A stretch of 64,000 bases of DNA, from the NCBI GenBank assembly GCA_011947345.1, contig JAAVTG010000152.1:62001-126000 (forward strand), read 5' to 3'. Shown here one piece after another: positions 20,311 through 32,300 of this stretch. The position numbers and the translations under genes are program-made. The first letter of the stretch is position 1, and each line of letters opens with the position of its first letter. Source of the stretch: Phytophthora quininea. Lineage: Eukaryota; Oomycota; Peronosporomycetes; Peronosporales; Peronosporaceae. The notes beneath the pieces were generated by a model. The model was not told where the DNA came from. It ran no database searches and saw only the letters and a program-made list of their open reading frames with translations.

Positions 20311-23300
20311 TTGTTCCTCATTCAACTTGAGCAGGTAATCCGACATCGACAGACCCGAGGGCACACAAATCCGAGCTCTTGGAAGTATGCAATGAGAGAC
20401 TCGCCAGTGCCATGGAACAGCACTTCGCCGTTTTCGAGGATCAGAACGTCCTCGTAGTAGGCGCACTTCTTCGGAACAACCTGCAGCGCAGAGAGCACGA
20501 ATTCGACTTCCATCAACGGTTTTCCATCATGGCCATCGCGGCGGCGGCATACCTCGTCGATTAGCAGCGTTCGCTGGAACTTGCCAACTCCAAGGCCCAA
20601 TTCCTGCACAGCAACACCTGGATAGTGGAACGACAGTGAGCGAGCGATCGTCCACGTGGCTCGCTTTTCCTCGTACGTGCCAGAATTGAAGAACCCGTCC
20701 TCAAAGCTAACAAAGTTTTGGTCACAGAAGTCCCGAGCAAAGTTGAGTAGCTCCTTTCTCGGCATACTCTTGGAGAGCTTCCTGCCGCGACGTTGCACGT
20801 AGGACACGAACTGGGGCAACCACGTCTTGACAAGGCGACGACGTTTCATACGTGACCATGCCGAACCTTCACCGGTTCTTTCGGCGGTATTCACAGTCAA
20901 AGCAGATTTTTCCTCCAACATTTCCGAACAAGTCACAGACACCGACCGGCGACTACCGTCCGTACCCACAATACCTGAGACGTTGATCATACCAACAACA
21001 GCAGAGCTGTCCTCCACCTCCTCACGGGTCTCCGTGTTCGACGTCGTGCTCGTCTCGCCCGTAGGCGACTTCGTCACAGTCGTCGACACCACCGTGATCA
21101 GTCTCTTTACCACGCCCGTCGAAGTGGTCACCTTTCTGATGGTCGTGCGCACCGTCCTCGTGGTCACGCTTCCGTTCGCACCGGCCGACCGGAACACCTC
21201 CGTCTTCACCGTCGCGCCGGCCGCACCGTCCTCACCCTCTTCCTGTTCCATCGACGAGCTGACAAGAGTCTCGTTCGACATCGCCGGGGTCGTGGAAACA
21301 GCAGAGCTGTCCTCCACCTCCTCACGGGTCTCCGTGTTCGACGTCGTGCTCGTCTCGCCCGTAGGCGACTTCGTCACAGTCGTCGACACCACCGTGATCA
21401 GTCTCTTTACCACGCCCGTCGAAGTGGTCACCTTTCTGATGGTCGTGCGCACCGTCCTCGTGGTCACGCTTCCGTTCGCACCGGCCGACCGGAACACCTC
21501 CGTCTTCACCGTCGCGCCGGCCGCACCGTCCTCACCCTCTTCCTGTTCCATCGACGAGCTGACAAGAGTCTCGTTCGACATCGCCGGGGTCGTGGAAACA
21601 GCAGAGCTGTCCTCCACCTCCTCACGGGTCTCCGTGTTCGACGTCGTGCTCGTCTCGCCCGTAGGCGACTTCGTCACAGTCGTCGACACCACCGTGATCA
21701 GTCTCTTTACCACGCCCGTCGAAGTGGTCACCTTTCTGATGGTCGTGCGCACCGTCCTCGTGGTCACGATTCCGTTCGCACCGGCCGACCGGAACACCTC
21801 CGTCTTCACCGTCGCGCCGGCCGCACCGTCCTCACCCTCTTCCTGTTCCATCGACGAGCTGACAAGAGTCTCGTTCGACATCGCCGGGGTCGTGGAAACA
21901 GCAGAGCTGTCCTCCACCTCCTCACGGGTCTCCGTGTTCGACGTCGTGCTCGTCTCGCCCGTAGGCGACTTCGTCACAGTCGTCGACACCACCGTGATCA
22001 GTCTCTTTACCACGCCCGTCGAAGTGGTCACCTTTCTGATGGTCGTGCGCACCGTCCTCGTGGTCACGATTCCGTTCGCACCGGCCGACCGGAACACCTC
22101 CGTCTTCACCGTCGCGCCGGCCGCACCGTCCTCACCCTCTTCCTGTTCCATCGACGAGCTGACAAGAGTCTCGTTCGACATCGCCGGGGTCGTGGAAACA
22201 GCAGAGCTGTCCTCCACCTCCTCACGGGTCTCCGTGTTCGACGTCGTGCTCGTCTCGCCTGTAGGCGACTTCGTCACAGTCGTCGACACCACCGTGATCA
22301 GTCTCTTTACCACGCCCGTCGAAGTGGTCACCTTTCTGATGGTCGTGCGCACCGTCCTCGTGGTCACGATTCCGTTCGCACCGGCCGACCGGAACACCTC
22401 CGTCTTCACCGTCGCGCCGGCCGCACCGTCCTCACCCTCTTCCTGTTCCATCGACGAGCTGACAAGAGTCTCGTTCGACATCGCCGGGGTCGTGGAAACA
22501 GCAGAGCTGTCCTCCACCTCCTCACGGGTCTCCGTGTTCGACGTCGTGCTCGTCTCGCCCGTAGGCGACTTCGTCACAGTCGTCGACACCACCGTGATCA
22601 GTCTCTTTACCACGCCCGTCGAAGTGGTCACCTTTCTGATGGTCGTGCGCACCGTCCTCGTGGTCACGCTTCCGTTCGCACCGGCCGACCGGAACACCTC
22701 CGTCTTCACCGTCGCGCCGGCCGCACCGTCCTCACCCTCTTCCTGTTCCATCGACGAGCTGACAAGAGTCTCGTTCGACATCGCCGGGGTCGTGGAAACA
22801 GCAGAGCTGTCCTCCACCTCCTCACGGGTCTCCGTGTTCGACGTCGTGCTCGTCTCGCCCGTAGGCGACTTCGTCACAGTCGTCGACACCACCGTGATCA
22901 GTCTCTTTACCACGCCCGTCGAAGTGGTCACCTTTCTGATGGTCGTGCGCACCGTCCTCGTGGTCACGCTTCCGTTCGCACCGGCCGACCGGAACACCTC
23001 CGTCTTCACCGTCGCGCCGGCCGCACCGTCCTCACCCTCTTCCTGTTCCATCGACGAGCTGACAAGAGTCTCGTTCGACATCGCCGGGGTCGTGGAAACA
23101 GCAGAGCTGTCCTCCACCTCCTCACGGGTCTCCGTGTTCGACGTCGTGCTCGTCTCGCCCGTAGGCGACTTCGTCACAGTCGTCGACACCACCGTGATCA
23201 GTCTCTTTACCACGCCCGTCGAAGTGGTCACCTTTCTGATGGTCGTGCGCACCGTCCTCGTGGTCACGCTTCCGTTCGCACCGGCCGACCGGAACACCTC

Positions 23301-26300
23301 CGTCTTCACCGTCGCGCCGGCCGCACCGTCCTCACCCTCTTCCTGTTCCATCGACGAGCTGACAAGAGTCTCGTTCGTCGTTTCCTCCGTCGTGGTGGTC
23401 GGCGTCCTCGGTCGTCTCGAACGTCTCGGTGATCTCGGTGATCTCGGTCACTTCCGTGGTCTCCTCCACCTCCGTGGTCTCCTCAGTCGTGTCCTTGGTC
23501 GGCTTGCGCTTCGGCTTGCGGTGCTTCTTCGACTTGGGCTTCTTGCCCTCCGTCACGTCAGCCTCCTCCACCGTCACCTCCGTCTCCTCCACGGTCTCGG
23601 TCGTCTCGGTCGTCTCCTCCGTCGTGGTGGTCGGCGTCCTCGGTCGTCTCGAACGTCTCGGTGATCTCGGTGATCTCGGTCACTTCCGTGGTCTCCTCCA
23701 CCTCCGTGGTCTCCTCGGTCGTGTCCTTGGTCGGCTTGCGCTTCGGCTTGCGGTGCTTCTTCGACTTGGGCTTCTTGCCCTCCGTCACGTCAGCCTCCTC
23801 CACCGTCACCTCCGTCTCCTCCACGGTCTCGGTCGTCTCGAACGTCACCTCCGTCGTGGTCGGCACGTCCTCGGTCGTCTCGGTCGTCTCGGTCACTTCC
23901 GTCACCTCGGTCACCTCGGTCGTCTCCTCCGTCGTGGTGGTCGGCACGTCCTCGGTCGTCTCGAACGTCTCGGTGATCTCGGTGATCTCGGTCACTTCCG
24001 TGGTCTCCTCCACCTCCGTGGTCTCCTCGGTCGTGTCCTTGGTCGGCTTGCGCTTCGGCTTGCGGTGCTTCTTCGACTTGGGCTTCTTGCCCTCCGTCAC
24101 GTCAGCCTCCTCCACCGTCACCTCCGTCTCCTCCACGGTCTCGGTCGTCTCGAACGTCACCTCCGTCGTGGTCGGCACGTCCTCGGTCGTCTCGGTCGTC
24201 TCGGTCACTTCCGTCACCTCCGTCACCTCGCTCGTCTCTTCGGGCTTCGACTCGGTCACCTCGGTCACCTCGGTCGTCTCCTCCGTCGTGGTGGTCGGCA
24301 CGTCCTCGGTCGTCTCGAACGTCTCGGTCACTTCCGTCACCTCCGTCACCTCGGTCGTCTCCTCCGTCGTGGTGGTCGGCACGTCCTCGGTCGTCTCGAA
24401 CGTCTCGGTGATCTCGGTGATCTCGGTCACTTCCGTGGTCTCCTCCACCTCCGTGGTCTCCTCGGTCGTGTCCTTGGTCGGCTTGCGCTTCGGCTTGCGG
24501 TGCTTCTTCGACTTGGGCTTCTTGCCCTCCGTCACGTCAGCCTCCTCCACCGTCACCTCCGTCTCCTCCACGGTCTCGGTCGTCTCGAACGTCACCTCCG
24601 TCGTGGTCGGCACGTCCTCGGTCGTCTCGGTCGTCTCGGTCACTTCCGTCACCTCCGTCACCTCGCTCGTCTCTTCGGGCTTCGACTCGGTCACCTCGGT
24701 CACCTCGGTCGTCTCCTCCGTCGTGGTGGTCGGCGTCCTCGGTCGTCTCGAACGTCTCGGTCACTTCCGTCACCTCCGTCACCTCGGTCGTCTCCTCCGT
24801 CGTGGTGGTCGGCACGTCCTCGGTCGTCTCGAACGTCTCGGTGATCTCGGTGATCTCGGTCACTTCCGTGGTCTCCTCCACCTCCGTGGTCTCCTCGGTC
24901 GTGTCCTTGGTCGGCTTGCGCTTCGGCTTGCGGTGCTTCTTCGACTTGGGCTTCTTGCCCTCCGTCACGTCAGCCTCCTCCACCGTCACCTCCGTCTCCT
25001 CCACGGTCTCGGTCGTCTCGAACGTCACCTCCGTCGTGGTCGGCACGTCCTCGGTCGTCTCGGTCGTCTCGGTCACTTCCGTCACCTCCGTCACCTCGCT
25101 CGTCTCTTCGGGCTTCGACTCGGTCACCTCGGTCACCTCGGTCGTCTCTCCGTCGTGGTGGTCGGCGTCCTCGGTCGTCTCGAACGTCTCGGTCACTTCC
25201 GTCACCTCCGTCACCTCGGTCGTCTCCTCCGTCGTGGTGGTCGGCGTCCTCGGTCGTCTCGAACGTCTCGGTGATCTCGGTGATCTCGGTCACTTCCGTG
25301 GTCTCCTCCACCTCCGTGGTCTCCTCGGTCGTGTCCTTGGTCGGCTTGCGCTTCGGCTTGCGGTGCTTCTTCGACTTGGGCTTCTTGCCCTCCGTCACGT
25401 CAGCCTCCTCCACCGTCACCTCCGTCTCCTCCACGGTCTCGGTCGTCTCGAACGTCACCTCCGTCGTGGTCGGCACGTCCTCGGTCGTCTCGGTCGTCTC
25501 GGTCACTTCCGTCACCTCCGTCACCTCGCTCGTCTCTTCGGGCTTCGACTCGGTCACCTCGGTCACCTCGGTCGTCTCCTCCGTCGTGGTGGTCGGCACG
25601 TCCTCGGTCGTCTCGAACGTCTCGGTCACTTCCGTCACCTCCGTCACCTCGGTCGTCTCCTCCGTCGTGGTGGTCGGCACGTCCTCGGTCGTCTCGAACG
25701 TCTCGGTGATCTCGGTGATCTCGGTCACTTCCGTGGTCTCCTCCACCTCCGTGGTCTCCTCGGTCGTGTCCTTGGTCGGCTTGCGCTTCGGCTTGCGGTG
25801 CTTCTTCGACTTGGGCTTCTTGCCCTCCGTCACGTCAGCCTCCTCCACCGTCACCTCCGTCTCCTCCACGGTCTCGGTCGTCTCGAACGTCACCTCCGTC
25901 GTGGTCGGCACGTCCTCGGTCGTCTCGGTCGTCTCGGTCACTTCCGTCACCTCCGTCACCTCGCTCGTCTCTTCGGGCTTCGACTCGGTCACCTCGGTCA
26001 CCTCGGTCGTCTCCTCCGTCGTGGTGGTCGGCACGTCCTCGGTCGTCTCGAACGTCTCGGTCACTTCCGTCACCTCCGTCACCTCGGTCGTCTCCTCCGT
26101 CGTGGTGGTCGGCACGTCCTCGGTCGTCTCGAACGTCTCGGTGATCTCGGTGATCTCGGTCACTTCCGTGGTCTCCTCCACCTCCGTGGTCTCCTCGGTC
26201 GTGTCCTTGGTCGGCTTGCGCTTCGGCTTGCGGTGCTTCTTCGACTTGGGCTTCTTGCCCTCCGTCACGTCAGCCTCCTCCACCGTCACCTCCGTCTCCT

Positions 26301-29300
26301 CCACGGTCTCGGTCGTCTCGAACGTCACCTCCGTCGTGGTCGGCACGTCCTCGGTCGTCTCGAACGTCTCGGTCACTTCCGTCACCTCCGTCACCTCGGT
26401 CGTCTCCTCCGTCGTGGTGGTCGGCACGTCCTCGGTCGTCTCGAACGTCTCGGTGATCTCGGTGATCTCGGTCACTTCCGTGGTCTCCTCCACCTCCGTG
26501 GTCTCCTCGGTCGTGTCCTTGGTCGGCTTGCGCTTCGGCTTGCGGTGCTTCTTCGACTTGGGCTTCTTGCCCTCCGTCACGTCAGCCTCCTCCACCGTCA
26601 CCTCCGTCTCCTCCACGGTCTCGGTCGTCTCGAACGTCACCTCCGTCGTGGTCGGCACGTCCTCGGTCGTCTCGGTCGTCTCGGTCACTTCCGTCACCTC
26701 CGTCACCTCGGTCGTCTCCTCCGTCGTGGTGGTCGGCACGTCCTCGGTCGTCTCGAACGTCTCGGTGATCTCGGTGATCTCGGTCACTTCCGTGGTCTCC
26801 TCCACCTCCGTGGTCTCCTCGGTCGTGTCCTTGGTCGGCTTGCGCTTCGGCTTGCGGTGCTTCTTCGACTTGGGCTTCTTGCCCTCCGTCACGTCAGCCT
26901 CCTCCACCGTCACCTCCGTCTCCTCCACGGTCTCGGTCGTCTCGAACGTCACCTCCGTCGTGGTCGGCACGTCCTCGGTCGTCTCGGTCGTCTCGGTCAC
27001 TTCCGTCACCTCCGTCACCTCGCTCGTCTCTTCGGGCTTCGACTCGGTCACCTCGGTCACCTCGGTCACCTCGGTCGTCTCCTCCGTCGTGGTGGTCGGC
27101 ACGTCCTCGGTCGTCTCGAACGTCTCGGTGATCTCGGTGATCTCGGTCACTTCCGTCACCTCCGTCACCTCCGTCACCTCGGTCGTCTCCTCCGTCGTGG
27201 TGGTCGGCACGTCCTCGGTCGTCTCGAACGTCTCGGTGATCTCGGTCACTTCCGTGGTCTCCTCCACCTCCGTGGTCTCCTCGGTCGTGTCCTTGGTCGG
27301 CTTGCGCTTCGGCTTGCGGTGCTTCTTCGACTTGGGCTTCTTGCCCTCCGTCACGTCAGCCTCCTCCACCGTCACCTCCGTCTCCTCCACGGTCTCGGTC
27401 GTCTCGAACGTCACCTCCGTCGTGGTCGGCACGTCCTCGGTCGTCTCGAACGTCTCGGTCACTTCCGTCACCTCCGTCACCTCGGTCGTCTCCTCCGTCG
27501 TGGTGGTCGGCGTCCTCGGTCGTCTCGAACGTCTCGGTGATCTCGGTGATCTCGGTCACTTCCGTGGTCTCCTCCACCTCCGTGGTCTCCTCGGTCGTGT
27601 CCTTGGTCGGCTTGCGCTTCGGCTTGCGGTGCTTCTTCGACTTGGGCTTCTTGCCCTCCGTCACGTCAGCCTCCTCCACCGTCACCTCCGTCTCCTCCAC
27701 GGTCTCGGTCGTCTCGAACGTCACCTCCGTCGTGGTCGGCGTCCTCGGTCGTCTCGGTCGTCTCGGTCACTTCCGTCACCTCCGTCACCTCGCTCGTCTC
27801 TTCGGGCTTCGACTCGGTCACCTCGGTCACCTCGGTCGTCTCCTCCGTCGTGGTGGTCGGCACGTCCTCGGTCGTCTCGAACGTCTCGGTCACTTCCGTC
27901 ACCTCCGTCACCTCGGTCGTCTCCTCCGTCGTGGTGGTCGGCACGTCCTCGGTCGTCTCGAACGTCTCGGTGATCTCGGTGATCTCGGTCACTTCCGTGG
28001 TCTCCTCCACCTCCGTGGTCTCCTCGGTCGTGTCCTTGGTCGGCTTGCGCTTCGGCTTGCGGTGCTTCTTCGACTTGGGCTTCTTGCCCTCCGTCACGTC
28101 AGCCTCCTCCACCGTCACCTCCGTCTCCTCCACGGTCTCGGTCGTCTCGAACGTCACCTCCGTCGTGGTCGGCGTCCTCGGTCGTCTCGGTCGTCTCGGT
28201 CACTTCCGTCACCTCCGTCACCTCGCTCGTCTCTTCGGGCTTCGACTCGGTCACCTCGGTCACCTCGGTCACCTCGGTCGTCTCCTCCGTCGTGGTGGTC
28301 GGCGTCCTCGGTCGTCTCGAACGTCTCGGTGATCTCGGTGATCTCGGTCACTTCCGTGGTCTCCTCCACCTCCGTGGTCTCCTCGGTCGTGTCCTTGGTC
28401 GGCTTGCGCTTCGGCTTGCGGTGCTTCTTCGACTTGGGCTTCTTGCCCTCCGTCACGTCAGCCTCCTCCACCGTCACCTCCGTCTCCTCCACGGTCTCGG
28501 TCGTCTCGAACGTCACCTCCGTCGTGGTCGGCACGTCCTCGGTCGTCTCGGTCGTCTCGGTCACTTCCGTCACCTCCGTCACCTCGCTCGTCTCTTCGGG
28601 CTTCGACTCGGTCACCTCGGTCACCTCGGTCGTCTCCTCCGTCGTGGTGGTCGGCGTCCTCGGTCGTCTCGAACGTCTCGGTGATCTCGGTGATCTCGGT
28701 CACTTCCGTGGTCTCCTCCACCTCCGTGGTCTCCTCGGTCGTGTCCTTGGTCGGCTTGCGCTTCGGCTTGCGGTGCTTCTTCGACTTGGGCTTCTTGCCC
28801 TCCGTCACGTCAGCCTCCTCCACCGTCACCTCCGTCTCCTCCACGGTCTCGGTCGTCTCGAACGTCACCTCCGTCGTGGTCGGCGTCCTCGGTCGTCTCG
28901 GTCGTCTCGGTCACTTCCGTCACCTCCGTCACCTCGCTCGTCTCTTCGGGCTTCGACTCGGTCACCTCGGTCACCTCGGTCACCTCGCTCGTCTCCTCCG
29001 TCGTGGTGGTCGGCACGTCCTCGGTCGTCTCGAACGTCTCGGTCACTTCCGTCACCTCCGTCACCTCGCTCGTCTCCTCCGTCGTGGTGGTCGGCGTCCT
29101 CGGTCGTCTCGAACGTCTCGGTGATCTCGGTGATCTCGGTCACTTCCGTGGTCTCCTCCACCTCCGTGGTCTCCTCGGTCGTGTCCTTGGTCGGCTTGCG
29201 CTTCGGCTTGCGGTGCTTCTTCGACTTGGGCTTCTTGCCCTCCGTCACGTCAGCCTCCTCCACCGTCACCTCCGTCTCCTCCACGGTCTCGGTCGTCTCG

Positions 29301-32300
29301 AACGTCACCTCCGTCGTGGTCGGCGTCCTCGGTCGTCTCGGTCGTCTCGGTCACTTCCGTCACCTCCGTCACCTCGCTCGTCTCTTCGGGCTTCGACTCG
29401 GTCACCTCGGTCACCTCGGTCACCTCGGTCACCTCGGTCACCTCGCTCGTCTCCTCCGTCGTGGTGGTCGGCACGTCCTCGGTCGTCTCGAACGTCTCGG
29501 TCACTTCCGTCACCTCCGTCACCTCGCTCGTCTCCTCCGTCGTGGTGGTCGGCGTCCTCGGTCGTCTCGAACGTCTCGGTGATCTCGGTGATCTCGGTCA
29601 CTTCCGTGGTCTCCTCCACCTCCGTGGTCTCCTCGGTCGTGTCCTTGGTCGGCTTGCGCTTCGGCTTGCGGTGCTTCTTCGACTTGGGCTTCTTGCCCTC
29701 CGTCACGTCAGCCTCCTCCACCGTCACCTCCGTCTCCTCCACGGTCTCGGTCGTCTCGAACGTCACCTCCGTCGTGGTCGGCACGTCCTCGGTCGTCTCG
29801 GTCGTCTCGGTCACTTCCGTCACCTCCGTCACCTCGCTCGTCTCTTCGGGCTTCGACTCGGTCACCTCGGTCACCTCGGTCACCTCGGTCACCTCAGTCA
29901 CCTCGCTCGTCTCCTCCGTCGTGGTGGTCGGCGTCCTCGGTCGTCTCGAACGTCTCGGTCACTTCCGTCACCTCCGTCACCTCGCTCGTCTCTTCGGGCT
30001 TCGACTCGGTCACCTCGGTCACCTCGGTCGTCTCCTCCGTCGTGGTGGTCGGCGTCCTCGGTCGTCTCGAACGTCTCGGTCACTTCCGTCACCTCCGTCA
30101 CCTCGCTCGTCTCTTCGGGCTTCGACTCGGTCACCTCGGTCACCTCGGTCACCTCGCTCGTCTCCTCCGTCGTGGTGGTCGGCGTCCTCGGTCGTCTCGA
30201 ACGTCTCGGTGATCTCGGTGATCTCGGTCACTTCCGTGGTCTCCTCCACCTCCGTGGTCTCCTCGGTCGTGTCCTTGGTCGGCTTGCGCTTCGGCTTGCG
30301 GTGCTTCTTCGACTTGGGCTTCTTGCCCTCCGTCACGTCAGCCTCCTCCACCGTCACCTCCGTCTCCTCCACGGTCTCGGTCGTCTCGAACGTCACCTCC
30401 GTCGTGGTCGGCGTCCTCGGTCGTCTCGGTCGTCTCGGTCACTTCCGTCACCTCCGTCACCTCGCTCGTCTCTTCGGGCTTCGACTCGGTCACCTCGGTC
30501 AACTCGGTCACCTCGGTCGTCTCCTCCGTCGTGGTGGTCGGCACGTCCTCGGTCGTCTCGAACGTCTCGGTCACTTCCGTCACCTCCGTCACCTCGCTCG
30601 TCTCTTCGGGCTTCGACTCGGTCACCTCGGTCACCTCGGTCGTCTCCTCCGTCGTGGTGGTCGGCGTCCTCGGTCGTCTCGAACGTCTCGGTCACTTCCG
30701 TCACCTCCGTCACCTCGCTCGTCTCTTCGGGCTTCGACTCGGTCGCCTCGGTCGTCTCCTCCGTCGTGGTGGTCGGCACGTCCTCGGTCGTCTCGAACGT
30801 CTCGGTGATCTCGGTGATCTCGGTCACTTCCGTGGTCTCCTCCACCTCCGTGGTCTCCTCGGTCGTGTCCTTGGTCGGCTTGCGCTTCGGCTTGCGTGCT
30901 TCTTCGACTTGGGCTTCTTGCCCTCCGTCACGTCAGCCTCCTCCACCGTCACCTCCGTCTCCTCCACGGTCTCGGTCGTCTCGAACGTCACCTCCGTCGT
31001 GGTCGGCGTCCTCGGTCGTCTCGGTCGTCTCGGTCACTTCCGTCACCTCCGTCACCTCGCTCGTCTCTTCGGGCTTCGACTCGGTCACCTCGGTCACCTC
31101 GGTCACCTCGGTCGTCTCCTCCGTCGTGGTGGTCGGCACGTCCTCGGTCGTCTCGAACGTCTCGGTCACTTCCGTCACCTCCGTCACCTCGCTCGTCTCT
31201 TCGGGCTTCGACTCGGTCACCTCGGTCACCTCGGTCGTCTCCTCCGTCGTGGTGGTCGGCGTCCTCGGTCGTCTCGAACGTCTCTCCGTCACCTCCGTCA
31301 CCTCGCTCGTCTCTTCGGGCTTCGACTCGGTCGCCTCGGTCGTCTCCTCCGTCGTGGTGGCACGTCCTCGGTCGTCTCGAATGTCTCGGTGATCTCGGTG
31401 ATCTCGGTCACTTCCGTGGTCTCCTCCACCTCCGTGGTCTCCTCGGTCGTGTCCTTGGTCGGCTTGCGCTTCGGCTTGCGGTGCTTCTTCGACTTGGGCT
31501 TCTTGCCCTCCGTCACGTCAGCCTCCTCCACCGTCACCTCCGTCTCCTCCACGGTCTCGGTCGTCTCGAACGTCACCTCCGTCGTGGTCGGCGTCCTCGG
31601 TCGTCTCGAACGTCTCGGTCACTTCCGTCACCTCCGTCACCTCGGTCGTCTCCTCCGTCGTGGTGGTCGGCACGTCCTCGGTCGTCTCGAACGTCTCGGT
31701 GATCTCGGTGATCTCGGTCACTTCCGTGGTCTCCTCCACCTCCGTGGTCTCCTCGGTCGTGTCCTTGGTCGGCTTGCGCTTCGGCTTGCGGTGCTTCTTC
31801 GACTTGGGCTTCTTGCCCTCCGTCACGTCAGCCTCCTCCACCGTCACCTCCGTCTCCTCCACGGTCTCGGTCGTCTCGAACGTCACCTCCGTCGTGGTCG
31901 GCACGTCCTCGGTCGTCTCGGTCGTCTCGGTCACTTCCGTCACCTCCGTCACCTCGCTCGTCTCTTCGGGCTTCGACTCGGTCACTTCCGTCACCTCCGT
32001 CACCTCGGTCGTCTCCTCCGTCGTGGTGGTCGGCGTCCTCGGTCGTCTCGAACGTCTCGGTGATCTCGGTGATCTCGGTCACTTCCGTGGTCTCCTCCAC
32101 CTCCGTGGTCTCCTCGGTCGTGTCCTTGGTCGGCTTGCGCTTCGGCTTGCGGTGCTTCTTCGACTTGGGCTTCTTGCCCTCCGTCACGTCAGCCTCCTCC
32201 ACCGTCACCTCCGTCTCCTCCACGGTCTCGGTCGTCTCGAACGTCACCTCCGTCGTGGTCGGCACGTCCTCGGTCGTCTCGGACGTCTCGGTCACTTCCG

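Noticed and set aside
20827..23664. Plus-strand 945-codon open frame
   Set aside because: Antisense of the 300-bp array. The minus strand is open through the array and into the recognisable PDR-like fold.
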